From Lachnospiraceae bacterium (GTDB lineage Bacteria > Bacillota > Clostridia > Lachnospirales > Lachnospiraceae): DNA of 64,000 nt. Made by a program: the position numbers and the translations under genes. The first letter of the stretch is position 1. Every line of letters starts with the position of its first letter. Shown here in pieces: positions 27,413 through 36,985 of the stretch. Where the stretch lies: assembly GCA_015057825.1 (NCBI GenBank), contig SVDN01000006.1, forward strand, positions 62,736-126,735, in the 5' to 3' direction. Below the pieces are notes generated by a model. It saw nothing but the letters and a program-made list of their open reading frames with translations. It ran no database searches and was not told the DNA's origin.

Positions 27413-27603
27413 ATTAGTTTATTTTTTAACAAACTTGGATTACATAAAATAATACTTGGTCAATTTTAACAAAATGAGAGCTTATTTAAATATGGAATTA
27501 AAAACGGGTAAGTTGCGTAAAAATGCGCACAAATAAGGGGAAATCTTAATTTGAAAAACACGATTAATAAGATTTTCTTATGACACCTAAAGTAATTTTA
27601 ATC

Positions 27604-27632
27604 TTTACTTTACTGTGCAAGATTGCTAAAAT
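27604..27632 (+). promoter_or_regulatory. Candidate promoter of MFS transporter
   Basis: TTTACT, 17-base spacer, TAAAAT. A 7-base inverted repeat (ACACCTA at 27583-27589, TAGGTGT at 27634-27640) brackets it and could bind a regulator. Confidence 0.5.
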
Positions 27633-27699
27633 ATAGGTGTGGGTAATTTTAAAGTATAGCTAATGTGTATATTATTTTTATAAGGGAGGTCTTATAGTC

Positions 27700-29229
27700 A
27701 TGGAAACAGGCAAAAAAAGTATTGGCTTCGGTACTCGTGGCTGGCTGCTTATTGTATACCAGTTTGTAGCATTCGTAGCTTATACAATCTTCACTAACTA
27801 TCCACTTAACATTTTATCAGATCAGTACAATCCTATGGTTGACACAGCAACTTCAAATCAGCAGGTTGCTATGCTTTACACAGGCGGTGCTATCGTAGGT
27901 ATCATCGTACAGCTTATTGTTTCTTCATTCGTAGGTAAAATGAAGAGCATTAAGAATTTCGGTATCATTCTTGGTTTAATTTCAATTATTTTGGGATTCT
28001 GTATTTCACTTATTCCTATGAATATCAACGGAAATCCAAATACACTTTGGGCAGTATGCTACTTCTTAGTTAACGTTATCGTTACAATGTGGGCTACATT
28101 TGCTATCGGTATCTTAGTAGGACAGTGGTTCCCAACAAGAAAAGGTACTGTAATGGGTATTGCAACAATTTCATTCCCTGTTGCAAACGCAGTTATCGGT
28201 TTATTTGCAGCCAAAGTATTCTCAACAGCAGGTGCTGCTTTGGGAATGGGCGCTATGACAGATCCTGAAGGAACATTCAACATCATGGCTCCGGGCGCTA
28301 TGGCATTTAAATTAACAGACCAGGTTACAGGCGAAGCTACACTTTTCGCAAGTGATATGATGCCTGTATTTATGGGATTCCTTCCATTCCTCATCATTAT
28401 CATCATCGCATGGTTAATCGGTTTAATCTTCATTAAAGATTATCCTGAACAGTGTGGTGCATTCAGAGATAACGATAAAGGTTTATCACCTGAAATCGCT
28501 CAGAAGATGATGCTTGAAGAAATCGAAAACAAGAAAACATCATGCTGGAAACTCGGTCACACACTTGCTTGCCGTGACTTCTGGTTCATTACAATTCCTA
28601 TGGGCGCATTGCTTATGTTCTCAGTAGGTATGATGACACAGACAAGTAACATCCTTTCAGTTTACGGATGGGGCTCGGCTGACGGTGACGGATCTATGTA
28701 TCAGATCGTAATGCTTGTAATTGCTATTTGCGGTGCTGTAGGTAGTTTCATCCTTGGCCTTATCGATACAAAACTCGGTACAAAGAAAGCTATTGTTATT
28801 TCACTCGTAATCATGCTTCTTGCAGGTGTACTCGGTATCATCCCATCAGGTGGATCACTTATCGTTTCACTTATCTGCTTAGGCGTATTCATGGGTGCTT
28901 CATCAAACTTCACAGTTTCTGCTGCAGCTCAGTACTGGAGACGTGAAGACTTCGGTTCTGTATTCGCTACAGTTAACCCAATCGCAAACGTTCTTGCTCA
29001 GTTAGGACCGGTTGTTATCGCAATCCTTTGGGGCATGGGCATGGGCGCATGGGCCAACGGAGCATCATTCGGTGGAAACCAGTACGTATTCACCGTTGCT
29101 GTTATCGTAGCAGGTATATCTATCATCCTTACATGCTTATTCAGTGCTAAACATGTTAAAGAAGTTGATGATAAATACAGAACTAAAGCCGGCAAACCAT
29201 TGGATGACGCTTTAGTAGGACGTAAATAG
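27700..29229 (+). CDS. MFS transporter, substrate unknown
   Basis: A 509-residue protein with 12 or more hydrophobic helices. It has TGGAIVGIIVQLIVSSFVGK (loop 2-3 region), ATISFPVANAVIGLF in helix 5 and a large central loop around residues 245-285, typical of the major facilitator superfamily. It is longer than the OFA neighbour and not a close paralogue. AGGGAGG precedes the ATG. Phe is mostly TTC and Thr/Ser mostly ACA/TCA, unlike the TTT-rich neighbours, which suggests high expression. It may answer to the PucR-type regulator at 29360; the substrate cannot be inferred. Confidence 0.88.
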   Translation: METGKKSIGFGTRGWLLIVYQFVAFVAYTIFTNYPLNILSDQYNPMVDTATSNQQVAMLYTGGAIVGIIVQLIVSSFVGKMKSIKNFGIILGLISIILGFCISLIPMNINGNPNTLWAVCYFLVNVIVTMWATFAIGILVGQWFPTRKGTVMGIATISFPVANAVIGLFAAKVFSTAGAALGMGAMTDPEGTFNIMAPGAMAFKLTDQVTGEATLFASDMMPVFMGFLPFLIIIIIAWLIGLIFIKDYPEQCGAFRDNDKGLSPEIAQKMMLEEIENKKTSCWKLGHTLACRDFWFITIPMGALLMFSVGMMTQTSNILSVYGWGSADGDGSMYQIVMLVIAICGAVGSFILGLIDTKLGTKKAIVISLVIMLLAGVLGIIPSGGSLIVSLICLGVFMGASSNFTVSAAAQYWRREDFGSVFATVNPIANVLAQLGPVVIAILWGMGMGAWANGASFGGNQYVFTVAVIVAGISIILTCLFSAKHVKEVDDKYRTKAGKPLDDALVGRK

Positions 29230-29318
29230 TTTTTTTAAGTACTTACCCACGCAAGATAAAGTGGTGTTACCGAAAGGTAATTGTGTGTTAATTAAATAAA
29301 AATTGAATATAGTCAAAA

Positions 29319-29352
29319 TAAAGGAACCGGTTTTATAACCGGTTCCTTTTAC
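29319..29352. terminator. Bidirectional terminator, MFS / PucR paralogue
   Basis: AAAGGAACCGG / CCGGTTCCTTT around a TTTTATAA-type loop, followed by T residues; it serves convergent genes. Confidence 0.88.
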
Positions 29353-29359
29353 GTTTTAT

Positions 29360-30937
29360 TTATTGTTCCAACTTCATAAGTTTGATTGTCAGCAAAAGCT
29401 TAAGCCTTTCTTCACCCGTGGACAAATCAAGTCCGAATTGGTCTTTAAGCTTGTTTATTCTGTAAAGAACTGTGTTTTTGTGTATATAAAGCTTTTTGGC
29501 AATTGCCTCCGTCTTATCCACATATTCCAGATAGAGCTCCAAAGTCTCCAAAAAATTGCTGCCATGTTTTTTGTCATATTCTCTTACGGCCACAACCCCC
29601 GGATGATAGAAATCTTCCAAGTTGTTTGTGCGGGAAATGATATCACCCATGTGGTAGATAACAAAATCTCCGTAATTGTATATATATTTGCCTTTGCTAA
29701 CTTTGATACCGATTTCAAAGGCTTTTTTTGCCTGCAGATAATACTTTTGGATATCCATAATATCGGTAAAGCTTGCGCTTAGCGAGGCGACCAGATTGTT
29801 TTTTTCAAGATATTCCACAAGACGCTGATTGCTGCTAAGAGCCGGATGCTCCTTAAAACTCATTAAGAATATAATTCGTCCGTCGAAAATAACCCAACGG
29901 CTGGTTGCCAAAATATCATGGAGCTGTTTGCTGATTATTTGAGCTTTTCCCTCGAAAATATCTCTGTTAAAATCAGAAACGATCATGATAATAAGATTCT
30001 TGTGAAGATTCCATCCCAAGTTTTGCATACGGGCATCGGCAACTTCTCTTGATTTAATTTGACCTTTTAAAAGATCCGATAGGAGATAGCTGTGCATAAG
30101 GCCCGGATTTGAGGAGTAAAACTCATCTTTTTGAAGCTCCAAAGAAATGATTTTACAAAGAAAATCAATTGTCTCGATATCGACATCATCTATTTGATGC
30201 CTGGTTCCGATAACGGAAACCTCGGCAATTTCAATGCCATGAATGTAAACCAAGGAAGTAACTCGACCAAAATCATCGCTTTCGTCATCGTTACTGAAAT
30301 AGGGATATCTGCTTTCACGGATTTTTTCATGAATTCTTTCTCTTTTGTTTATAGCTGTTTCGCTTTCAATCAGATAACCGTAGTTTTGAGTGGATTTGAT
30401 ATCCGGATTTTGCTCTTTGCTGCTATCAACGTCAATATTAAGAGCTGCTTCACCTTTATAGCCGTCATCTTTGCACATGGCAAGAATTTTGTAGCCGATA
30501 TCCGATACAATTACCGGATTTTGAAGAAGGCTGAAAGCTTCATTTACAATATATTGAAGGCCTTTTCCCGAATGTAGGGCGTTAATCAGACGATTGCGGG
30601 CACTGTTTACCCTGGAATCGTTACTGAATATTCTTGATAAAATTCCTATGGCATCGTAGGCATTGATTACCCTGTCTATGGTAACGAGATTAAGCTCGTT
30701 TTCGGGATTTAGATATTCTTTTGGAACATCAATATCTTTAATACACAAAAAACTGAGGCCATGCTCCAAAGGAAGACGTGGCAACTCGGAAACATTACAA
30801 ATATAGAGAGCGTTTTGCTCGAATGATTTTTCTTTTTCACTTAATTGAAAGAAAAAAATGTCTACATTGGAATCAAAGCTTGCCAGCTGTTTTGGGTGAT
30901 ATTTTCCGAGCTTTGATGTTATTTTTGATAGTTCCAT
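29360..30937 (-). CDS. PucR/CdaR-type transcriptional regulator (paralogue)
   Basis: A 525-residue paralogue of the regulator at 1754, with the same plan: divergent N-terminus, central sensor region containing YIHGIEIAEV and HSYLLSDLLKG, and a C-terminal PucR helix-turn-helix (about 470-520, IHKNTVLYRINKLKDQF). Its ATG overlaps the stop of the upstream GGDEF gene (TAATG), so the two are translationally coupled. It is convergent with an MFS transporter. Regulator and second-messenger enzyme in one operon is unusual for this family. The ligand is unknown. Confidence 0.86.
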   Translation of the reverse strand: MELSKITSKLGKYHPKQLASFDSNVDIFFFQLSEKEKSFEQNALYICNVSELPRLPLEHGLSFLCIKDIDVPKEYLNPENELNLVTIDRVINAYDAIGILSRIFSNDSRVNSARNRLINALHSGKGLQYIVNEAFSLLQNPVIVSDIGYKILAMCKDDGYKGEAALNIDVDSSKEQNPDIKSTQNYGYLIESETAINKRERIHEKIRESRYPYFSNDDESDDFGRVTSLVYIHGIEIAEVSVIGTRHQIDDVDIETIDFLCKIISLELQKDEFYSSNPGLMHSYLLSDLLKGQIKSREVADARMQNLGWNLHKNLIIMIVSDFNRDIFEGKAQIISKQLHDILATSRWVIFDGRIIFLMSFKEHPALSSNQRLVEYLEKNNLVASLSASFTDIMDIQKYYLQAKKAFEIGIKVSKGKYIYNYGDFVIYHMGDIISRTNNLEDFYHPGVVAVREYDKKHGSNFLETLELYLEYVDKTEAIAKKLYIHKNTVLYRINKLKDQFGLDLSTGEERLKLLLTIKLMKLEQ

Positions 30938-32697
30938 TAAAGTGTATCCTTATTTTCAATATTGTTTTGCTGTTCTTTTAAATTATCCAAGTATTTTTTG
31001 GACATAAATGCATTAATAATATTTGTCAATCTGTTTTTAACGATTGGCAAGTTAAAAGGTCTGTATATAAAATCGGTTGTACCGATTTCAATTGCGCGTT
31101 TTTCCAAAAAGTCATCTTCACCGCGAAGTATCAACACAAGCGGTGGTATAGGATCCGCCAATTTTTCCATTTCCTTGAGAGCATCTTCGTACTCCCTGCT
31201 TAGAATCGTAATTATATCGCCGATAACCAAAACCAGATTATTGGGATTTATTACCAATGATTTCATTTCCTCTACGGATGCGGCCTCAAGGATGTTAAAA
31301 TTCTTACTGAGCAGTTTTTTTAAAGTTGAGCGAACGCTTTTTAAAGGATCCAATATAAAAACGGTTGGTCGTTCGTTTGTGATTCCCGAAAGAGGACTAA
31401 CGGACAAATCATCCGTTGTTTTACTTTGGAATCTGTGCAACTGCTTCATGGAATACATTTCGGCATCGGCAAGGCGTATGCAGTCGGTGATTGTTGCATC
31501 TTGCTCCGGAATGTCGAAGAAAGCGCCGTAGCTTGCGGAGATTCTGTAAGGATGAATGCTTGTCTGCGCAAGGCGTGACAGTTTTTCACGGAATTTTAAT
31601 ATAAATTTTTCCGGTTCAATAGAGCCTACAGGAAATTGATTTATAACCAAGAACTCGTCGCCGCCGTATCTTATGCATATGCTTCCCTTAGGCATGGAGT
31701 CTTTTAAAAGTTTGGCAACGGATTTAATGGCAAAATCACCTGCATCATGTCCGAAATTATCGTTAATATATTTAAGATTATCAAGGTCAGCCAATAAAAT
31801 GTAAAAACATTCTTTTTCGCGCTTGGCTGTTTCCAAAATAAGAGATGCATAGCGGCTTAAAGCCTTACGATTGTAGACAGCCGTAAGCTCATCAAAAAGC
31901 TCTCTTTTTGAAAGAGATTGATTTTTGTGCTGGAGTTCGGCAATAAGAAGATTACGCTCGATTTCGGAACGCTCTTGAATAAGCTTCTTTTCGTGAATGT
32001 CCCTGACCAAGCAAATATATGCCAAGCTGGCTTGACTTGCGTCTTCTAATTTGACGAATTCGTATTCAATCCATATATAGTTATTGTCCTTTTTCTTCCA
32101 TCTGAGTTCCAAGGAAATGGAATCGCGATTCTTAAGCCTTTCGTCCAATGTGTTGGCATCGGCAAATTCAAGAAATTTGACTTTGTCATCGGGATGAACG
32201 TAATATTCGCATGATGAATGAATAGAACTGCTGTAGGTTCTGTTGTTTACGGGATAATCTTTTTGTCTGTAAGACCTGAACAATTCGGTAATTGTATTGG
32301 CAGTCGGATTGATGGCATAGATTGTCAAAAAGATTTTCTTTAGGGCAACCTGCTGTGCGGCAAGAGTAAATTCGTCAACCGGAATATAAGAAGAACCTAT
32401 AACACCCACAACCTCGTCTCCGTCTTTTATAGGCAAAAGGTTACCTTCAATATCAAAATTGTGTTTGGATTTATTTAGGTGGTTGAAGCAAGGTTTACCC
32501 GTGCGCAAAACTTCGTCCAATGCGCCCGTTGGGTCGTTGTATAATTGACCGATTTGAATTGACGGATCGTCTGTATCCGGATACCTGTAATAAACACGTC
32601 CATCTTTGTCGAAGACACAGAAAAACATGTCCAAATTAATCAGACGTCTGGCTGTTTCGCAAATATTAACCGCTTCATCAAGTTTAGTATTATTCAT
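30937..32697 (-). CDS. Sensor diguanylate cyclase with PAS, GGDEF and degenerate receiver domains
   Basis: A 586-residue cytoplasmic protein. Residues about 1-130 form a sensor region (FCVFDKDGRVYY, GVIGSSYIP), about 135-265 a PAS-like fold (RWKKKDNNYIWIEYE) and linker helix, about 275-435 a GGDEF domain with an intact GGDEF at 345-349, and about 450-575 a receiver-like domain. The GGDEF site predicts c-di-GMP synthesis; the RxxD inhibitory site is absent at its usual spot. In the receiver, the conserved Lys appears as Arg (YRPF), so phosphorylation is doubtful. It is the first gene of an operon with the PucR paralogue. Confidence 0.88.
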   Translation of the reverse strand: MNNTKLDEAVNICETARRLINLDMFFCVFDKDGRVYYRYPDTDDPSIQIGQLYNDPTGALDEVLRTGKPCFNHLNKSKHNFDIEGNLLPIKDGDEVVGVIGSSYIPVDEFTLAAQQVALKKIFLTIYAINPTANTITELFRSYRQKDYPVNNRTYSSSIHSSCEYYVHPDDKVKFLEFADANTLDERLKNRDSISLELRWKKKDNNYIWIEYEFVKLEDASQASLAYICLVRDIHEKKLIQERSEIERNLLIAELQHKNQSLSKRELFDELTAVYNRKALSRYASLILETAKREKECFYILLADLDNLKYINDNFGHDAGDFAIKSVAKLLKDSMPKGSICIRYGGDEFLVINQFPVGSIEPEKFILKFREKLSRLAQTSIHPYRISASYGAFFDIPEQDATITDCIRLADAEMYSMKQLHRFQSKTTDDLSVSPLSGITNERPTVFILDPLKSVRSTLKKLLSKNFNILEAASVEEMKSLVINPNNLVLVIGDIITILSREYEDALKEMEKLADPIPPLVLILRGEDDFLEKRAIEIGTTDFIYRPFNLPIVKNRLTNIINAFMSKKYLDNLKEQQNNIENKDTL

Positions 32698-32848
32698 TTA
32701 ATTCCCTACTATTATTATTGCCCCTACTATACTTACTTCTTTATTATAATATATGCTAAATAGAAATGCACTATTTTACTTGAAATTTTTATCGGTAAAA
32801 TATACTATTAAAGAGTATTTAAAATATTTTAAGGACGAGAACGAATTT

Positions 32849-34642
32849 ATGTCAAAAGCAAAAGAAAGAATCAAGAAACTTAGAAAACTAATGAAGGAAA
32901 AGAATATAGATGTTTGCTATATTCCGACATCTGATTATCATGATTCGGAATATATAAGCGATTATTTTAAATGCAGAGAATATGTAAGCGGTTTTACCGG
33001 ATCTGCGGGCACTTTGATTGTGGGACTTAAAGAAAGCGGACTTTTTACCGACGGCCGTTATTATATTCAGGCGGAAAAGGAGCTTGAAGGCTCCGGAATA
33101 AAGCTTTTTAAGGCGGGTGAGCCGGACTGCATAAGTGAATTTGATTATATGGAATTGTTAACTCCGGATAATGGTTGCATAGCCTTTGACGGAAGACTGG
33201 TAAATGCGGAGTTTGTAAGAGAACTTATAGAAGAGCTGGGAATAAAGAATCTTAAAATTAAATACAACACAGACCTTGTGGGGAAAATATGGAAAGACAG
33301 ACCCAAACAAGTCTTTAATGAGATTTTCTATCTTGAAGAAAAATATTCGGGAGAATCCGTAAACAGCAAACTAAAAAGGCTTAGAAAAGCAATTGCATAT
33401 GAAGGGGCTCAGGCCCATATTCTTTCGTCTCTTGATGATATTGCATGGCTTTTTAATATCAGATCTTCGGATATTGAATCCAATCCCGTGGCGCAGGCAT
33501 TTGCGGTTATTTTTTCGGGATCGGCTTATCTTTTTATCGGTACGGATAAAATTTCAAAAAGAGCAAAGGATGAACTTAAAAAAGCCGGTGTTGAAATCCG
33601 CAAGTACGATGAAATATACAGCTTTGTGCGAAACGAGATAGAAAAAGATGAAATAGTTTATCTTGATGCTTCAAGGGTTAACTATAGGTTGCTTAGAAGC
33701 TTGAGAAGCAAGGAATTTGTGGATGCACCCAATCCAACATCTCTTTTTAAGGCCATTAAAAACGAGACGGAAATCAAAAACCTTAAAAAAGCCCATATTA
33801 AAGACGGTGTGGCTGTCACAAAATTTATGTATTGGCTTAAGAATGAGGCAAAGCTTGGAAAAATAAGGGAAGCCGATGCAGCCGCCTATATTGATGATTT
33901 AAGATCGAAGCTTGACAATTATTACGGACCGAGCTTTGAGACCATAAGCGCTTACAAAGAAAATGCAGCAATGATGCATTACAACGCCGAAAGAGGAAAT
34001 AATGCCGTTCTTAAAAAAGAAGGAATGTTGCTTGTGGATTCCGGCGGCCAATATCTGGAAGGCACAACGGATATTACAAGAACCTTTGCCCTGGGCAAGG
34101 TAAACGCCAAAATGAAGAAGCATTATACTCTTGTTTTGAAAGGCATGTTAGCCCTTGCAAATGCAAAATTTCTTTACGGATGCAGCGGGCTTAATCTGGA
34201 TATTTTGGCAAGGGGACCTTTGTGGGAAATCGGCGAGGATTATAAATGCGGAACAGGCCACGGTGTAGGCTATTTCTTATCTGTTCATGAAGGACCGAAC
34301 AATTTCAGATATAAAAACCTTAAGGGAAAAGATGCGACTGTTTTGGAAGAAGGAATGGTTACAACCGACGAACCGGGTTCTTATATTGAAGGAGAATTCG
34401 GCATCAGAATAGAAAACGAGCTTTTATGCATGGAGGACAGGATTAAGGGTTCGGACCGCTTTATGAAGTTTGAAGTCTTAACCATGGCGCCTATTGACTT
34501 GGACCTTGTTGATGAAAAGTATCTTGACGAAAGGTCTAAATTAGAGTTAAATAAGTATAATGCTTTGGTTTATAAAAACATTTCACCATATTTGGATGAA
34601 AAGGAGAAAAAATGGCTTAAAAGTGCAACTAAAGCCATTTAA
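32849..34642 (+). CDS. pepP: Xaa-Pro aminopeptidase (M24B)
   Basis: About 597 residues from the ATG at 32849 (weak AAGGA upstream); the frame extends further 5' but that part is AT-rich and unlike the family. Two creatinase-like N-terminal domains are followed by the pita-bread M24 domain (about 320-540) with metal ligands in VDSGG..LEGTTDITRTF, GTGHGVG, and E-E in TDEPGSYIEGEFGIRIENE. It removes N-terminal residues before proline. The length fits the long, three-domain type (yeast and clostridial) rather than the 440-residue E. coli form. Confidence 0.92.
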   Translation: MSKAKERIKKLRKLMKEKNIDVCYIPTSDYHDSEYISDYFKCREYVSGFTGSAGTLIVGLKESGLFTDGRYYIQAEKELEGSGIKLFKAGEPDCISEFDYMELLTPDNGCIAFDGRLVNAEFVRELIEELGIKNLKIKYNTDLVGKIWKDRPKQVFNEIFYLEEKYSGESVNSKLKRLRKAIAYEGAQAHILSSLDDIAWLFNIRSSDIESNPVAQAFAVIFSGSAYLFIGTDKISKRAKDELKKAGVEIRKYDEIYSFVRNEIEKDEIVYLDASRVNYRLLRSLRSKEFVDAPNPTSLFKAIKNETEIKNLKKAHIKDGVAVTKFMYWLKNEAKLGKIREADAAAYIDDLRSKLDNYYGPSFETISAYKENAAMMHYNAERGNNAVLKKEGMLLVDSGGQYLEGTTDITRTFALGKVNAKMKKHYTLVLKGMLALANAKFLYGCSGLNLDILARGPLWEIGEDYKCGTGHGVGYFLSVHEGPNNFRYKNLKGKDATVLEEGMVTTDEPGSYIEGEFGIRIENELLCMEDRIKGSDRFMKFEVLTMAPIDLDLVDEKYLDERSKLELNKYNALVYKNISPYLDEKEKKWLKSATKAI

Positions 34643-34657
34643 AATGAGAGGTAAGTT

Positions 34658-35575
34658 GTGGAAAAAGAGGAAAAAAGTCTGCTTTTTGTGTTTAATCCCT
34701 ATGCCGGAAAAGGCGAGATTAAATACCATTTGTTGGATATAGTAAATACTTTTGCAAAACACGATTATAAAGTAACCATTCATCCGACTCAAGGTCAGAA
34801 GGATGCTTTTAATTATATTGCAAAAAACGGAAATGAATACGATATGATTGCCTGTAGCGGCGGCGACGGTACTTTAAACGAGGTTATTTCCGGAGTTATG
34901 AAGCTGGAGCACAGGCCGGTTGTGGGATATATACCATCGGGTACCACAAACGATTTTGCCAAAGGGCTTAAGCTTCCGTCAAAAATGACCCGTGCGGCAA
35001 AGATTCTTATGAAGGGTGAGCCACAGCGCATCGATATAGGCGCATTCAACGAAAAGAGCTTTGTATATGTGGCGGCATTCGGCGCATTTACGGAGGTTTC
35101 TTATGCAACACCTCAGGATATGAAAAACACATTAGGGCATGCGGCATATTTAATAGAAGGTCTTAAGAGCCTGCCTACAATTAAATCCGTACACGTTAGT
35201 ATTAAAGCGGATAATTTTGAGGCGGAAAACGAAGATTTCTTATTTGGCAGCATAACCAATGCGGTTTCCGTTGGCGGATTTAACGGAATAACCGGAAAAG
35301 ACGTGGATTTAACCGACGGAAAATTCGAAGTTATTTTGGTAAAAAGAGCGAGAAATCCAATAGAGCTTCAAAACATTATCAATATATTTATGGGAATTGA
35401 CATTAAAGGAACAAATGTTATTAAATTCCAAACATCTAAACTTTTGTTTAAAACCGAAGAAGAAGTTCCTTGGGTTCTTGACGGTGAATACGGCGGATCG
35501 CCTAAAAAAGTTACGATTCAGAATATGCATAAGGCAATTACCGTTATGTCAAACACCGGAAAAATAGTTTTATAA
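34658..35575 (+). CDS. Diacylglycerol/lipid kinase family protein
   Basis: A 305-residue soluble enzyme starting with GTG at 34658 behind AGAGG. The diacylglycerol kinase catalytic domain shows FNPYAGKG (residues 9-16), CSGGDGTLNEV (about 67-77, the GGDG ATP site) and GTTNDFAKGL (about 95). It likely phosphorylates diacylglycerol or a related lipid, recycling DAG left by LtaS-like phosphoglycerol transfer; that link is inference. The gene follows pepP by 15 bases and ends in a terminator. Confidence 0.9.
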   Translation: MEKEEKSLLFVFNPYAGKGEIKYHLLDIVNTFAKHDYKVTIHPTQGQKDAFNYIAKNGNEYDMIACSGGDGTLNEVISGVMKLEHRPVVGYIPSGTTNDFAKGLKLPSKMTRAAKILMKGEPQRIDIGAFNEKSFVYVAAFGAFTEVSYATPQDMKNTLGHAAYLIEGLKSLPTIKSVHVSIKADNFEAENEDFLFGSITNAVSVGGFNGITGKDVDLTDGKFEVILVKRARNPIELQNIINIFMGIDIKGTNVIKFQTSKLLFKTEEEVPWVLDGEYGGSPKKVTIQNMHKAITVMSNTGKIVL

Positions 35576-35581
35576 ATAAGA

Positions 35582-35626
35582 GGCGGCTGCTTTTTGTAAT
35601 CATGTTAAAAAGCAGCTGCCTTTTTT
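35582..35626 (+). terminator. Intrinsic terminator before rpoD
   Basis: GGC.GCTGCTTTTT / AAAAAGCAGC.GCC stem with an 11-base loop and six T residues. Confidence 0.85.
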
Positions 35627-35676
35627 GTACATTTTATCGGCAAAATGACAAAAATTGTTTTTCTTAAAAAACGGTG

Positions 35677-35705
35677 TTTACTTTCAATTTGAAAGTGTGT
35701 ATAAT
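35677..35705 (+). promoter_or_regulatory. Promoter of rpoD
   Basis: TTTACT, 17-base spacer, perfect TATAAT, about 65 bases before the ATG. Confidence 0.6.
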
Positions 35706-35770
35706 GAGCACTTGTAGGTTTATGTGTAAAATTAGATTAAGAGATTTTTTTAGTATGCGAGGCAGATTGA

Positions 35771-36985
35771 ATGGAAGAATTAATCGAGAGCTTGGAAAAA
35801 TTAGTTAAAGTTGCAAATAAGAAAAAAGGCATCTTGGAAATTGAAGAAATAAAGGATTTTTCGAAGAAAAACGATATTAAAGACGAGCAAATCGAAGCGG
35901 TTTGCAATTATCTTGAAAATAAAGGTATAGAGATTACTTATGAAAACGAGGGGATGGAAGAAGAGGAAATCGACCTCGAATCAGCCCTTAACATAGATAC
36001 TGAAACAATAGACAGAAAAATCGACGAGGACGATGTAAGCGACGACTTGGTAGAAGTTCCCGTTGATATTTTTGAAGAACCTTCCAATGCGGAACTTGAT
36101 GAAGAGGAAGAAGACGAAGAAGAGGAAATGTCTGCAATCGAGCTTTTGGACGGTGTAGGCACGGAAGACCCTGTAAGACTTTACTTAAAAGAAATCGGTA
36201 CAGTACCCCTTTTATCTGCGGAAGAAGAACACGAGCTTGCAAAAAGAAAAGCGGAAGGCGATGAAGAAGCAAAGAAAAAACTTATCGAAGCAAACCTTCG
36301 TCTTGTTGTAAGTATCGCAAAAAGATATACGGGACGTGGAATGAGCTTTTTGGACCTTGTTCAGGAAGGAAACTTAGGACTGATTAAAGGTGTTGAAAAG
36401 TTCAACTACGAACGTGGATATAAATTAAGTACATATGCAACATGGTGGATAAGACAGTCTGTAACCCGCGCTCTTGCGGATCAGGCAAGAACAATCCGTA
36501 TCCCTGTTCATATGGTTGAGACAATTAACAGACTCTCAAAAACACAAAGAAACTTAACACTTAAACTCGGCTATGAGCCATCACCAAAGGAACTTGCCGA
36601 AGCAATGGGAATGACAGAAGAAAAAGTTTTGGAAATTATGCAGATTGCAAGAGAACCGGCTTCTTTGGAAACACCTATCGGTGAAGAGGATGATACAAAT
36701 CTCGGCGATTTCGTTGCGGATACAACAACTCTTACGCCTGAGCAGAGTGTTGAAAATACAATGCTTAGAGAACATATAGATGTTCTTTTGCAGGATCTTA
36801 AAGAAAGAGAACGCCAGGTTATCGTCCTCAGATTCGGTCTTGAAGACGGACACCCAAGAACCCTTGAAGAAGTGGGAAGAGAGTTCAATGTTACACGTGA
36901 GCGTATCAGACAGATTGAAGCAAAGGCTTTAAGAAAACTCAGAAATCCTGTAAGAAGCAAAAAAATCAAAGGTTTCTTATCATAA
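35771..36985 (+). CDS. rpoD: RNA polymerase primary sigma factor SigA/RpoD
   Basis: A 404-residue sigma-70 factor. Region 1.1-like N-terminus, an acidic Glu/Asp run (about 105-122), region 1.2 ([17 protein letters not shown]), 2.1-2.4 ([36 protein letters not shown]) recognising -10, region 3, and 4.2 ([28 protein letters not shown]) recognising -35. AGGCAG precedes the ATG. dnaG, its usual partner, is not upstream; the GNAT gene overlaps its stop by one base. The many TTGACA/TATAAT-like promoters in this window are what this factor should read. Confidence 0.98.
   Translation: MEELIESLEKLVKVANKKKGILEIEEIKDFSKKNDIKDEQIEAVCNYLENKGIEITYENEGMEEEEIDLESALNIDTETIDRKIDEDDVSDDLVEVPVDIFEEPSNAELDEEEEDEEEEMSAIELLDGVGTEDPVRLYLKEIGTVPLLSAEEEHELAKRKAEGDEEAKKKLIEANLRLVVSIAKRYTGRGMSFLDLVQEGNLGLIKGVEKFNYERGYKLSTYATWWIRQSVTRALADQARTIRIPVHMVETINRLSKTQRNLTLKLGYEPSPKELAEAMGMTEEKVLEIMQIAREPASLETPIGEEDDTNLGDFVADTTTLTPEQSVENTMLREHIDVLLQDLKERERQVIVLRFGLEDGHPRTLEEVGREFNVTRERIRQIEAKALRKLRNPVRSKKIKGFLS

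Larger units (their letters stand above)
27254..27699. other. Divergent intergenic region, OFA / MFS transporters
   Basis: This 446-base gap has no ORF of note. The left part holds the structured OFA leader and its promoter (minus strand). The right part holds an AT-rich stretch, a plus-strand promoter at 27604-27632 and ACACCTA/TAGGTGT arms at 27583-27589 and 27634-27640. Confidence 0.7.

Noticed and set aside
26015..29229. Composite transposon or recent island carrying the two MFS genes
   Set aside because: No IS ends, integrase or direct repeats; terminators and promoters are orderly. Codon differences fit expression level.
32753..32848. Upstream extension of the aminopeptidase
   Set aside because: AT-rich, no ribosome site, and overlaps likely promoter sequence; the family start fits 32849.
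36571..36969. Antisense open frame across rpoD
   Set aside because: Shadow of rpoD codon bias; no start signal or recognisable domain.
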